From PXAP01 sp046483315 (GTDB lineage: Bacteria; Bacteroidota; Bacteroidia; Bacteroidales; PUMT01), in the NCBI GenBank assembly GCA_046483315.1, contig JAWODJ010000040.1:9084-73083 (forward strand): a stretch of DNA of 64,000 nt, read 5' to 3'. Of this stretch, positions 17,168 through 26,480 are shown one piece after another; within the stretch, counting starts at the first letter, position 1, and every line of letters begins with the position of its first letter. Position numbers and translations under genes: made by a program. The notes beneath the pieces were generated by a model. That model was not told the origin of the DNA and ran no database searches. It was given only the letters and a program-made list of their open reading frames with translations.

Positions 17168-18457
17168 TTATTGTCTTAGAACCGTATCATAAACTTCTTT
17201 TACATGCAAAGCGGAATTTTCCCATTTCAGGTTATCCACCTCCGTTTTACCATGCTTCTTAAACATCTCCGGCAATGCATTATAATGCAGTATTCCGTAA
17301 ATAGCATCTGCCATTGCATCTATATCCCAGAAATCAATTTTAATGGCATGCCGGAGTATCTCAGAAACTCCCGACTGCCGTGAAATAATAACGGGAACAT
17401 TCGACTGCATCGCTTCCAGTGGGGATATACCAAAGGGTTCAGATACTGATGGCATAACATACAGATCGCTAACCGAAAACATCCTTGAAACATCCTGCCC
17501 CTTCAGAAATCCGGTAAAATGAAACCTGTCCGTTATTCCCAGGCTGGCCGCGCGCTTTACCACCCCCGGAAACATATCTCCACTGCCTGCCATAACAAAA
17601 CGTACACCGGCCGATTTTTGAAGTACCTTAAATGCAGCCTCTATAAAATATTCGGGACCTTTTTGCAGGGTAATCCGCCCCAGAAAAGTAACTACCTTAT
17701 CATTTAAGGGTTTGCGCAATTGAGGCCATTCTTTATTGCCCGAAGGTTCAACGGCATTATAGACTGTCACCACTTTTGAAGGCTCAATCCCGTATTTTTC
17801 AATAATCGTGTTCCTTGTAAGGTTGCTTACGGCAATGATCCTGTCCGCCGCTTCCATTCCCCTTTTCTCTATCTCAAAAACACCCGGGTTAACACTTCCG
17901 CCGCTGCGGTCAAAATCTGTTGCATGAACATGTATCACCAGCGGCCTGCCTGAAACAGCCTTTGCAGCAATCCCGGCAGGATAGGTAAGCCAGTCATGGG
18001 CATGAATAAGATCAAAAGACCGGTCATCGGCAATAACGCCTGCCACCAGTGCATAATTGGCAATCTCCCGAAAAAGATCGGGGCCATACTTGCCGGTAAA
18101 TTTCAGTTTTCCTATCTGTTCGGTGTTAAAATAGACATTGCTTCCTGCACGGGATTTTTTGCCGATCTTTTCATATTCTTCGGGCGAAATGTAAGGAACA
18201 ATATGTGAATGAACCTCCAGATAGGTCATCTCTTTAAGAAAGCCCTTCATCCCGACATATTTTTTCCTTACGGGGAAATTCTCGGCTGCCAGAAGCTGAA
18301 CTGAACTCTGATCCTCATCGCCCCATGCTTTTGGTACCACGAAACTCACCTCCAGATCTTCAATATTTGACATGCCCCTGGTAAGACCGTAGCAGGCCGT
18401 ACCCAGTCCCCCGCTTATATGAGGCGGAAACTCCCATCCAAACATTAATACCCTCAT
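17168..18457 (-). CDS. GT4 glycosyltransferase, glycogen cluster
   Basis: GT-B fold glycosyltransferase of 429 residues. The N-terminal domain starts RVLMFGWEFPPHISGGLGTA, a starch/glycogen-synthase-like donor-side loop, and contains DLIHAHDWLTYPAG. The C-terminal Rossmann domain has VTFLGRITLQKGPEYFIEA, FTGFLKGQDVSRMFSVSDLY and the E-x7-E motif in SVSEPFGISPLEAMQ. By context it adds glucosyl units in glycogen or maltooligosaccharide synthesis. Donor and product are not readable from the sequence, and annotation as a mannosyltransferase would be equally unproven. Its start overlaps the GDE stop by 4 bp (ATGA), which indicates translational coupling. Confidence 0.85.
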   Translation of the reverse strand: MRVLMFGWEFPPHISGGLGTACYGLTRGMSNIEDLEVSFVVPKAWGDEDQSSVQLLAAENFPVRKKYVGMKGFLKEMTYLEVHSHIVPYISPEEYEKIGKKSRAGSNVYFNTEQIGKLKFTGKYGPDLFREIANYALVAGVIADDRSFDLIHAHDWLTYPAGIAAKAVSGRPLVIHVHATDFDRSGGSVNPGVFEIEKRGMEAADRIIAVSNLTRNTIIEKYGIEPSKVVTVYNAVEPSGNKEWPQLRKPLNDKVVTFLGRITLQKGPEYFIEAAFKVLQKSAGVRFVMAGSGDMFPGVVKRAASLGITDRFHFTGFLKGQDVSRMFSVSDLYVMPSVSEPFGISPLEAMQSNVPVIISRQSGVSEILRHAIKIDFWDIDAMADAIYGILHYNALPEMFKKHGKTEVDNLKWENSALHVKEVYDTVLRQ

Positions 18458-20427
18458 CCCGGTCTATTTTTATCAGTAACAGCTGTTTGATAGTATAAAA
18501 TTATCTGTTCCATCCTGAGCAGTTCGGCGATGTTCCATGCATAAGAAAGGGCTCCCCCCGGATAATGGGGTGGATCTCCGTCATACAGCTCAGATATGGA
18601 TCCCACTCCGTGCACCTGCATATCCTCTTCAAAACCGGAAAACAGTTTCTGAATAAAATTCAGGCCCGATTTTTTATGTAACTTCAGCCAGGCCTCGGCA
18701 TAATGTCCCAGAAGCCAGGGATAGACAGTACCCTGATGGGCAATGGAATCCCTGGCCTGTTCATCTCCTTGGTAAATGCCTTTGTACAGGGGATTTTTGG
18801 GAGACAGTGTACGCAAACCCCTGGGCGTTAGCAACTCACTTGTAATAACCTGAAGTATCTTTTGCTTTTTTTCGTTGTCAAGCGGACTGTAGGGAAGGGA
18901 GGCTGCAAGAAGCTGGTTGGGCCTCACTGACCAGTCCGTTACCTCATCCCTTACATAATCTGCCAGGTACTCCTTTTCCGGATTCCAGAAATGCCGGACA
19001 AATGATTCAGCCGTCACTGAGGGTATTTCGCTCCAGCGGTGTACAAATGCTTTGTTCCCCCCGGCCCCGGCAAGACTGATTGCAAAATTCACTGCATTGT
19101 ACCAAAGCGCGTTAATTTCAACTATGTATCCTGATCGGGGTGTGACAGGTACCCCGTCAACCACACAGTCCATCCATGTGCGTGGCGTATTCTGCTCCCC
19201 GCAAAACAGAAGTCCGTTATCATGCATGATAACTGTGTTTCCGATTCCGTCACGAAGCAGGCTGAGAATTTTATTTATCTTGTTCCCGTAGCTCTTCCAT
19301 ACCGCAGCCCTGTCTCCCGGATGATGTGTGTATTGCTGCAGGGCCCAGATAAACCAAAGTGGCTCATCCACACCCCATATCGGACTGTAATCAGGTTTCA
19401 ATGCCGCAGCACTCATTTTTCTGTACAACCCGGCAAGGTTTGCATCCATTACCGGCCTGAAAGTTTTTACATCACCGGTTGCAAGGGTGAGGCCGGGCAA
19501 AGATGCGAATGTATCACGCATACGTTTACCATACCAGGGAAACCCTGCCATAATCCCGGTTTTTTTGTCTTTTCTGACAAAAAATTGCTGGGCAGAATTC
19601 AGCAGGCAATTGTGGAAAGTATTTCTTGGGATCCTTTTCTTTATCTCATTGTTAAATTTACGTTTCAGCGCTCCCGGTTCCAGCTCGGTTGTACCGGCAG
19701 AGAACACCACAGACTCTCCCTTTTTTAAAGGCATTTCGAAATACCCGGGCATATAAAGATCTTCTTTATAATCATAGCCTCGTTTCTGCTCCTGGAGGTA
19801 TTCAACATTATAATTCCAGTCCGGCCCTGCAACAAAATCAGAATCCTTTGAAAATTGCATATAAAGGAAAGGATAGCCCTGGTACATACGTGTCTTTATT
19901 CCCTTTTTGATCTTCTGTGTTTTGGTGATCACATCCATATTGGCCTTACTGAGGGCATGGATATTCCTGAAAGCCAGAAAAGGTTTAAATCTCAGCAAAG
20001 TGGGCGAATGAGAATCCAAAAGAGTATAACGGATAAGAATGCACTCTTCATTCTGTGCCAGAAGCCACTCCCGGGAGAGAATAACCCCGCCCACACGGTA
20101 AACAAGCCTGGGAATGGGATCGGTTTCAAAATCTCTCAGGTACTTATGGCCCCTTGGATTATAATTGTCGCCGGCATATTTATGGATACCAAGATTGAAT
20201 GCCTGATCATGTTGTATCACTGTTTCATGTAATCCTGAAAGAAGCACATGATGACCGCCATCAAGATATTCCAGCGGGCATACAAGTAACCCGTGATACT
20301 TTCTTGTATTACTGGCTATTATGGTTGTACATGCATATGATCCCGCACGGTTTGACCGTATCAGTTCCCGGTTAAGGGAATAGGAAAGATTAATCAGTCT
20401 GGTCTTGTCAAAATTAAGATAACTCAT
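18454..20427 (-). CDS. Glycogen debranching enzyme (amylo-alpha-1,6-glucosidase, GH133)
   Basis: Removes alpha-1,6-linked glucosyl stubs from glycogen. The 657-residue protein has the bacterial GDE N-terminal domain (residues of about 15-240: ELIRSNRAGSYACTTIIASN, TRKYHGLLVCP) and the (alpha/alpha)6 GDE_C domain (about 275-640). The latter contains GFPWYGKRMRDTFASLPGL, the acidic PIWGVDEPLWFIWAL segment, QNTPRTWMDCVVDGVPVTPR and the C-terminal GSISELYDGDPPHYPGGA. There is no GH13 transferase domain, so it is a glucosidase-only enzyme. It is the first gene of the GDE-GT4-GH57 block, and a -7 element lies about 90 bp upstream. Confidence 0.94.
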   Translation of the reverse strand: MSYLNFDKTRLINLSYSLNRELIRSNRAGSYACTTIIASNTRKYHGLLVCPLEYLDGGHHVLLSGLHETVIQHDQAFNLGIHKYAGDNYNPRGHKYLRDFETDPIPRLVYRVGGVILSREWLLAQNEECILIRYTLLDSHSPTLLRFKPFLAFRNIHALSKANMDVITKTQKIKKGIKTRMYQGYPFLYMQFSKDSDFVAGPDWNYNVEYLQEQKRGYDYKEDLYMPGYFEMPLKKGESVVFSAGTTELEPGALKRKFNNEIKKRIPRNTFHNCLLNSAQQFFVRKDKKTGIMAGFPWYGKRMRDTFASLPGLTLATGDVKTFRPVMDANLAGLYRKMSAAALKPDYSPIWGVDEPLWFIWALQQYTHHPGDRAAVWKSYGNKINKILSLLRDGIGNTVIMHDNGLLFCGEQNTPRTWMDCVVDGVPVTPRSGYIVEINALWYNAVNFAISLAGAGGNKAFVHRWSEIPSVTAESFVRHFWNPEKEYLADYVRDEVTDWSVRPNQLLAASLPYSPLDNEKKQKILQVITSELLTPRGLRTLSPKNPLYKGIYQGDEQARDSIAHQGTVYPWLLGHYAEAWLKLHKKSGLNFIQKLFSGFEEDMQVHGVGSISELYDGDPPHYPGGALSYAWNIAELLRMEQIILYYQTAVTDKNRPG

Positions 20428-20516
20428 TCGTGCAAATTCCTGTTAACGGTTAATTAGTGTCTGATCTTTCATGCAAAAACTTCCTCCAGCCTGATAAAGA
20501 GGATTGGATTTTTGTT

Positions 20517-20524
20517 CAAAAGTA
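20517..20524 (-). promoter_or_regulatory. Bacteroidota -7 element for the GDE-GT4-GH57 genes
   Basis: The minus strand reads TACTTTTG, an exact match to TAnnTTTG. The transcript would start near 20510, giving a leader of about 83 nt. A small inverted repeat (TTAAC-G-GTTAA, 20443-20453) lies in that leader. No convincing -33 TTTG is seen at the usual spacing. Confidence 0.5.
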
Positions 20525-20670
20525 CAAAATAATTGTTTCAGAATAAGCTGTTTGTCAAATTAGCAATATAAAAAAATTAACTTTCAAAAAGAGCCTCAAT
20601 AAGCAGTGAAGAAAAGGATTCAGACATCAATGGCAATATTTTTCAATTTATACCGTAGATAAAAATTGAT

Positions 20671-20678
20671 TATCTTCG
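20671..20678 (+). promoter_or_regulatory. Probable -7 element for the TlpA-like pair
   Basis: TATCTTCG differs from TAnnTTTG at one position. It lies 36 bp before the ATG of the first thioredoxin-like lipoprotein, a normal short-leader arrangement. Confidence 0.4.
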
Positions 20679-20714
20679 CATGTAATTAAGCGAAACCATT
20701 TAAACGCTGTAAGT

Positions 20715-21932
20715 ATGATTATCAATAAAAGAATAAGCTGTTATAAGCCTGGCATCAATAGCCGCATCAAAGTATTAACGGCAGTTATGATGTTTTTACT
20801 TTCTCTTTCATGTTCCTCACCTGATACGGGTTATTCCATAAGCGGCACACTGGAAAATGGAGCAGGAAAAAAACTGCTTCTTTTCGAAATGAGCACCTAT
20901 GATCTCACTCCTGTCGATTCTCTCATTATTGATGATGAAGGTGATTTTTTGTTCAGTGGAGAAATTGACCAGATCAGATTTATGTCGCTTAGAGAAGATC
21001 AGTTAAACTATCTTGTCCTCATTGTCACCCCGGGAGAAGATATTGAGATCACTGCCGATTACAAAAACCTGCAGCAGTCCGCCGAAGTTAAAGGATCTCC
21101 TGAATCTGCTCTGGCAGTTGAAATGAACAGGAAGATGCATTCGACGATCATGAAGCTTGACTCTCTTGGTAAGCGTTACCGGAGCAACCTGGACGGCTCT
21201 GCTGAAGAGATTGCCCGGCTGAGGGAAGAAATTGCCGGCAGTTTCGAAGAAATTGCCGGAGAGCAGAGAGAATACACGATAGATTTCATCAATAGTAATC
21301 CCGGCTCACTCGCCAGTCTGATGGCCCTTTACCAGCAGATTGACCCCAACACCTTTGTTTTGCAGCAACAGGAAGATTTCCGTTATTATGCTATGGTGGA
21401 CTCGGTACTGATTGCCAAACACCCGGAGCTGGATTATACCATTACCCTTAATGAAAATGTAAGGGAGATGAAAAAGCAGTTTGATATTAAGAGAGAGAGA
21501 GAGACTCTCCTGGTCAACGGAGCCGTGGCACCTGAAATCTCCCTTCCCGGCCCTGACGGAGAAACTATCAGCCTCTCCTCCCTCAGGGGCGACTATGTTT
21601 TACTGGATTTCTGGGCTGCATGGTGCGGACCTTGCAGGGATGAGAATCCATACCTTGTGGAAACCTATAATAAATATAACCATAAAGGCTTTGAGATCTT
21701 TCAGGTCTCACTGGACCGTACCAGGGATGCCTGGCTGAAGGGCATTGATGAAGACAACCTTCACCAGTGGACCCATGTGAGCGACCTGCAGTTCTGGAAC
21801 TCACCGGTTGTTCCGCTATACCAGATTGATGGCATACCCGCCAATTTTTTGCTTGACCCTGACGGCAGAATACTTGACAGAAATCTCAGGGGCGAAGCAC
21901 TGGGGCGTGCCCTGGCTGAACTTTTTGATTAA
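20715..21932 (+). CDS. TlpA-like thioredoxin-domain lipoprotein (DUF4369 + thioredoxin)
   Basis: Predicted periplasmic disulfide reductase anchored as a lipoprotein: the signal segment ends in LSLSC with lipid-carrying Cys33. An N-terminal DUF4369-type beta domain (YSISGTLENGAGKKLLLFEM onward) and a helical middle region precede a C-terminal AhpC/TSA-thioredoxin domain (residues of about 270-405). This has FWAAWCGPCRDENPYLVE with redox cysteines C304 and C307 and the cis-Pro loop in DGIPANFLLDPDGRI. Proteins of this type in Bacteroidota serve cytochrome c maturation or general thiol reduction; the substrate here is unknown. A paralogue follows 13 bp downstream. Confidence 0.88.
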   Translation: MIINKRISCYKPGINSRIKVLTAVMMFLLSLSCSSPDTGYSISGTLENGAGKKLLLFEMSTYDLTPVDSLIIDDEGDFLFSGEIDQIRFMSLREDQLNYLVLIVTPGEDIEITADYKNLQQSAEVKGSPESALAVEMNRKMHSTIMKLDSLGKRYRSNLDGSAEEIARLREEIAGSFEEIAGEQREYTIDFINSNPGSLASLMALYQQIDPNTFVLQQQEDFRYYAMVDSVLIAKHPELDYTITLNENVREMKKQFDIKRERETLLVNGAVAPEISLPGPDGETISLSSLRGDYVLLDFWAAWCGPCRDENPYLVETYNKYNHKGFEIFQVSLDRTRDAWLKGIDEDNLHQWTHVSDLQFWNSPVVPLYQIDGIPANFLLDPDGRILDRNLRGEALGRALAELFD

Positions 21933-21945
21933 TCAATTTTTAACA

Positions 21946-23214
21946 ATGATAAACTTCTTATTCTCACAAAACAGCTTTGCAAAAGTTAAAGCGGGTATCA
22001 CCGCGGCAGGCGGTCACGCACATGCCGTCCCTGCAATTACACTTAACCGGGTTGTTATAACATGGCTTTTTTTACCTTTTCTTTTCCTGCTTTCCTGCGG
22101 AGAATCGTCCAAAGTCCGTATCGGCGGTACCATAGACCAGGGCGCTGGGAATATCCTCTATTTTGACAGGCTCAGTGTAACAGGTCCCGTGGAGATCGAT
22201 TCAGTGAAAATGAAAAGTTCAGGACGTTTCTCTTTTTCAGAAAAGATTTCCGAACCCTCATTTTACCGCCTGAGGATCCAGGACAATAACTTCATAACAC
22301 TTCTGGCTGAACCTGGCGAAAAGATAACCATTAAGGCACAGGCTGCAAATCTGCCCGGCACATACCGGGTTGAAGGATCGGAGAGTTCCCTGCTGATTAA
22401 AAAACTCAATGACCGCCTTGCCTCAACAAAAAAACAGATGGATCCACTGATAAATGAGATAATAACACTTGAAGAGGGTCCGGGTTATGAAGAGGAGGAG
22501 GCCAGGATCAATGAAGAGCTGGAAGAAATAATCAAATCACAACGCGACTTCTCCATAGCTTTCATACTGGAAAACATGGAATCAATGGCATCAATAACTG
22601 CACTTTATCAACAGCTTGATGATCAAAACTATGTCCTGAGCCAGACCCGTGATATACAGTATCTGAAGATCGTTGCCGAATCCCTGAAGGAAAAGTATCC
22701 CGGTTCACCTCATGTCAAGGCACTGGCTGCAGATGCCGAGAACCAGGAAAGGCAGTATGAATTGTATAAACTTTCTGTGATGGCAGAAGAGAGCGGAAAC
22801 GTGGTGACAACCTATCCGGATATTGCAATGCCGGGAATCGATGGTGACACAGTGCGACTGCATTCAATAGACGAAAAATATATACTCGTTCTTTTCGGAT
22901 CTTCCCTTAATTCAGCCAGCATTCAGTTCACTCACGACCTTTTACCTTTATACAATACTTATCACGGCAAAGGCTTTGAGATTTTCCAGGTTTCCGTTGA
23001 AAGAGACAGGGATGAGTGGCTCAGAAGAATAAAATTTTCAGAACTGCCATGGGTTCATGTTGTCGAGCTGGAAGAAGGCAGTTTTGATGCTGCCCGTTTA
23101 TACAATGTGCAGCAGATCCCCGCCAACTACCTCATAAACAGGGATGCCGGAGTTATAGCCAGAGACATTTCGGCGCCCGAGTTGAGACGCAGACTGGCAA
23201 GGGTGTTTGATTAA
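21946..23214 (+). CDS. TlpA-like lipoprotein paralogue lacking the CXXC motif
   Basis: A 422-residue paralogue of the preceding gene with the same domain order: signal segment with lipobox LLSC (Cys51), DUF4369-like beta domain (IGGTIDQGAGNILYFDRLSV), acidic helical middle, and a thioredoxin-fold C-terminus. Where the upstream protein has WAAWCGPCR, this one reads LFGSSLNSASIQFTHDLL, so both redox cysteines are gone. GFEIFQVSVERDRDEWL and VQQIPANYLINRDAGV are kept. It cannot do dithiol chemistry at that site and may act as a binding or chaperone partner of the upstream protein. I chose ATG 21946; upstream in-frame sequence overlaps the previous gene. The N-terminal part before the hydrophobic segment is unusually long (about 35 residues). 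Confidence 0.85.
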   Translation: MINFLFSQNSFAKVKAGITAAGGHAHAVPAITLNRVVITWLFLPFLFLLSCGESSKVRIGGTIDQGAGNILYFDRLSVTGPVEIDSVKMKSSGRFSFSEKISEPSFYRLRIQDNNFITLLAEPGEKITIKAQAANLPGTYRVEGSESSLLIKKLNDRLASTKKQMDPLINEIITLEEGPGYEEEEARINEELEEIIKSQRDFSIAFILENMESMASITALYQQLDDQNYVLSQTRDIQYLKIVAESLKEKYPGSPHVKALAADAENQERQYELYKLSVMAEESGNVVTTYPDIAMPGIDGDTVRLHSIDEKYILVLFGSSLNSASIQFTHDLLPLYNTYHGKGFEIFQVSVERDRDEWLRRIKFSELPWVHVVELEEGSFDAARLYNVQQIPANYLINRDAGVIARDISAPELRRRLARVFD

Positions 23215-23980
23215 TCACATCTGCTTGAATTTGAACAGAAACAATAAAATATATTTTGCCTCCGATGCCCATTTCGGTTTGTCAGGGCCGGAAGGAAGTC
23301 TTCCCAGAGAGAAACTGTTTGTAAAATGGCTGGAAACCATAAGAAAAGATGCCGGGGAGATTTTTCTTTTGGGTGATATTTTTGATTTCTGGTTTGAATA
23401 CAGATATGTTGTGCCCAGGGGTTATACAAGGATCCTGGGAAAGATAGCAGAAATTACCGACAGCGGCATCCCGGTTCATTTTTTTACGGGCAATCACGAC
23501 CTTTGGGTATTCGGTTATCTGCCTGCCGAAACCGGTATGATCATTCACAAGAGCCCTTATATAACAGAAATAGAAGGTAAAAAATTCTACCTGGCACATG
23601 GTGACGGTCTTGATGATAAAGACAAAGGGTTCCGCCTGCTTAAAGGCATATTCACAAACCGTGTATTACAATGGATGTTTGCCAGGCTGCACCCGAATTT
23701 TGCTATCTGGTTTGCCCACAGGTGGTCGCATAACAGCCGTTACTCCAAAGACCTTATTATTCCTTTCAGGGGAGAGGATAAAGAGGAGCAGATCATTTTC
23801 GCCAACCGCTTACTGGAAAAAGAACATTTTGATTTTTTTGTCTTCGGACATCGCCATATTCCTCTTGACCTGCCTTTGAATAATGGTATATCAAGATATA
23901 TAAACCTGGGCGACTGGCTCTGGCATTTCACCTATGGTGTTTTCGACGGAAAAAAATTAACGGTACAAAAATTCAGTTAA
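23207..23980 (+). CDS. lpxH: UDP-2,3-diacylglucosamine diphosphatase (LpxH-type)
   Basis: Metallophosphoesterase that cleaves UDP-2,3-diacylglucosamine to lipid X in lipid A synthesis, at the inner membrane's cytoplasmic face. Metal-binding motifs appear in order: FASDAHFG, LLGDIFDFWFE, TGNHDLW, LAHGDGLD and FGHRHIPLD. The 257-residue length fits the Bacteroidota form. There is no ATG between the upstream in-frame stop (23183) and the conserved IYFASDAHFG. The start must be a TTG: 23207 overlaps the preceding stop, and 23225 or 23231 are alternatives. Translational coupling to the TlpA paralogue is likely. Confidence 0.87.
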   Translation: MINHICLNLNRNNKIYFASDAHFGLSGPEGSLPREKLFVKWLETIRKDAGEIFLLGDIFDFWFEYRYVVPRGYTRILGKIAEITDSGIPVHFFTGNHDLWVFGYLPAETGMIIHKSPYITEIEGKKFYLAHGDGLDDKDKGFRLLKGIFTNRVLQWMFARLHPNFAIWFAHRWSHNSRYSKDLIIPFRGEDKEEQIIFANRLLEKEHFDFFVFGHRHIPLDLPLNNGISRYINLGDWLWHFTYGVFDGKKLTVQKFS

Positions 23981-24048
23981 ATCCCATTTTATTCCTGACC
24001 GTAAAACATATCATTTAACACAGCACTTCCCATAACACAAAAATAACC

Positions 24049-24078
24049 GGGCCTGCAGGAGATAATTCCCGCAGGCCC
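24049..24078. terminator. Bidirectional terminator between lpxH and hppA
   Basis: GGGCCTGC (24049-24056) pairs perfectly with GCAGGCCC (24071-24078). On the plus strand AATTTAATTTAT follows; on the minus strand GGTTATTTTTGTG follows. It sits in the 125-bp gap between two convergent stops and would serve both genes. Confidence 0.75.
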
Positions 24079-24105
24079 AATTTAATTTATAATAAACTCT
24101 TAATG

Positions 24106-26313
24106 TTAGAATAAACTGTAGCTAACGGCAACACCAACAGTAACAACAGAGGCCATCACCATAAGCTTTATCAGTATGTTGAGGCTGGGACCGGAAGTGT
24201 CTTTGAAAGGATCTCCAATCATGTCACCTACAACGGAGGCTTTATGATTTTCTGATCCCTTGCCTCCAAGATTACCCTCTTCTATATACTTTTTTGCATT
24301 ATCCCAGGCACCGCCGGCATTAGCCATAAATATAGCCATGGCAAAACCGGAGGAGATAGTGCCGACCAGCAATCCTGTAACGCCGGCAACACCAAATACA
24401 AGACCCACCACAACAGGGATCAGCAATGCTATCAGTGAAGGTATCAGCATCTCCTGCTGCGCACCTTTGGTTGAGATGGCAACACAACGTGCATAGTCCG
24501 GCTCGGCTTTGCTTTCCATAATTCCGGGAATATCCCTGAACTGCCGGCGAACCTCGTCAACCATTTTCTGGGCTGCACGACCAACGGCGTTCATAGTCAT
24601 TCCGCTGAAAAGGAATACCGCCAACACACCAATCAATATACCTACAATAACAATCGGGTTCATAAGATGTATATCATAGTGATGTATAAAATCAATAAAT
24701 TGTGCATCAACAGCGGGAATATTGTTGATAAGCTCATCCGGTCTGTCAAGGAATTTCACAAACATGATCTTCACCTCTTCAAAGTATGCGGCAAGCAAGG
24801 CAAGGGCGGTAAGCGCGGCACTTCCTATAGCAAAGCCCTTCCCGGTTGCAGCAGTGGTATTTCCGAGAGCATCAAGAGCATCGGTACGGTTACGTACTTC
24901 CTCTCCGAGATGGCACATCTCGGCATTGCCACCTGCATTGTCTGCTACCGGCCCGTAAGCATCGGTGGCAAGTGTTATGCCCAGTGTTGAAAGCATTCCC
25001 ACAGCAGCAATGCCGATACCGTAAAGACCCATATTCAGGCTTGCAGAATCAAAACTGAATCCTGAAGAGAAACCAAATGCCAGTGTAATGGCAACACTAA
25101 TAATCCCGAGCGGAACGGCAGCAGAAATAAGTCCCGTTCCTATACCGCTTATAATTAATGTCGCCGGACCGGTTGAAGATGATTCGGCAATCTTGCGGGT
25201 AGGCTGGTAAGCTGAAGCTGTAAAATACTCTGTTGATTGTCCGATACCTATTCCGGCAAGAAGCCCGACCACTATTGACCCCCATATACCCAGGTAATTA
25301 GGCAGTCCGAGTAAATATAATATACCCAGTGCAAATACAACTATCAGGGCCGCACTGGTGTTCACACCGGTACCAAGTGATTTAAGCAACTGTTTCTGAG
25401 TTGCCCCTTCTTTTGTCCGTACTAAAAATACACCTAAGATTGACAGCAAGGTACCAACTGCGGCAATCAGCATGGGAGCTATAACGGCATTAAACTGCAT
25501 CTCAGCACCGAAGCCTATAAACGCGGCTGCGCCAAGCAGTGCAGTGGCAAGAATTGATCCGGCAAATGATTCAAAAAGGTCAGCCCCCATACCTGCTACA
25601 TCACCAACATTATCACCAACATTATCGGCAATGGTTGCAGGGTTACGCGGGTCATCCTCAGGTATTCCGGCCTCTACCTTCCCAACCAGGTCAGCGCCGA
25701 CATCGGCAGCCTTGGTATAAATACCCCCTCCTACACGTGCAAAAAGTGCCTGTGTAGATGCTCCCATACCAAAAGTAAGCATGGTGGCAGTTATGGTAAG
25801 CAGCTTCATGCCCAATCCTGCTTCGGGAATGAAAACGTTAAGAACCAGGAACCATGCTGAAATATCGAGCAGGACCAGTCCTACGACAGTAAGTCCCATC
25901 ACTGCACCTGAGCGGAAAGCAAGCCTGAGTCCGCCATCCAGTGAAGTACGGCATGCATTGGCAACCCTGGCTGAAGCAAAGGTCGCGGCTTTCATTCCAA
26001 AAAAACCGGCCAGACCGGAAAAAGCACCTCCTGTAAGGAATGCAAAAGGAACCCAGGGATTCTGGATTCCCAGAACATATGCCATTATGGCAAAAATAAC
26101 GGTGATTATCGCGAAAACGATTGCAACAACCTTGTATTGCTGACGAAGATAGGCTGCCGCCCCCTTGCGAACATGAGCAGCAATCTGCTTCATCATGTCA
26201 GTTCCTTCGTCATATCCCATCATCTGCTTAAAGAAATAGTAAGCAAAGCCCAGGGCAAGAATTGAACTCAGTGGCACGATCCAAAAAATTACAGGCATAT
26301 TAATTTCCTCCAT
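24106..26313 (-). CDS. hppA: Membrane-bound ion-pumping pyrophosphatase
   Basis: Integral membrane enzyme (735 residues, about 16 helices) that couples PPi hydrolysis to H+ and/or Na+ export. The PPi/Mg site is visible in DNVGDNVGDVAGMGADLFES, and in DAYGPVADNAGGNAEM and GDMIGDPFKDTSGPSLNILI. The segment GNTTAATGKG has Ala where K+-independent enzymes have Lys, so this is the K+-dependent class, which contains H+, Na+ and dual pumps. The sequence alone does not settle which. ATG 26313 and ATG 26298 are both possible starts; the second is preceded by GGAGG. A -7 element lies about 100 bp upstream. Confidence 0.96.
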   Translation of the reverse strand: MEEINMPVIFWIVPLSSILALGFAYYFFKQMMGYDEGTDMMKQIAAHVRKGAAAYLRQQYKVVAIVFAIITVIFAIMAYVLGIQNPWVPFAFLTGGAFSGLAGFFGMKAATFASARVANACRTSLDGGLRLAFRSGAVMGLTVVGLVLLDISAWFLVLNVFIPEAGLGMKLLTITATMLTFGMGASTQALFARVGGGIYTKAADVGADLVGKVEAGIPEDDPRNPATIADNVGDNVGDVAGMGADLFESFAGSILATALLGAAAFIGFGAEMQFNAVIAPMLIAAVGTLLSILGVFLVRTKEGATQKQLLKSLGTGVNTSAALIVVFALGILYLLGLPNYLGIWGSIVVGLLAGIGIGQSTEYFTASAYQPTRKIAESSSTGPATLIISGIGTGLISAAVPLGIISVAITLAFGFSSGFSFDSASLNMGLYGIGIAAVGMLSTLGITLATDAYGPVADNAGGNAEMCHLGEEVRNRTDALDALGNTTAATGKGFAIGSAALTALALLAAYFEEVKIMFVKFLDRPDELINNIPAVDAQFIDFIHHYDIHLMNPIVIVGILIGVLAVFLFSGMTMNAVGRAAQKMVDEVRRQFRDIPGIMESKAEPDYARCVAISTKGAQQEMLIPSLIALLIPVVVGLVFGVAGVTGLLVGTISSGFAMAIFMANAGGAWDNAKKYIEEGNLGGKGSENHKASVVGDMIGDPFKDTSGPSLNILIKLMVMASVVTVGVAVSYSLF

Positions 26314-26412
26314 TTTATTAAGTTAATAAATACAATTAAACTAAAATATGATTCTCTTTATTTCTATGTGTTTGTATAACAAGATATTATCAGATCACAA
26401 AAAAAACAGTCA

Positions 26413-26420
26413 CAAATTTA
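26413..26420 (-). promoter_or_regulatory. Bacteroidota -7 element for hppA
   Basis: The minus strand reads TAAATTTG, an exact TAnnTTTG match, 100 bp before the hppA start and after the comM stop. This implies hppA is transcribed separately from comM. Confidence 0.5.
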
Positions 26421-26480
26421 AGAAAAATCCTATATTCTTAGGTATTTAATCAAAAAAATAATAAAGATCTGTACGGGTTA

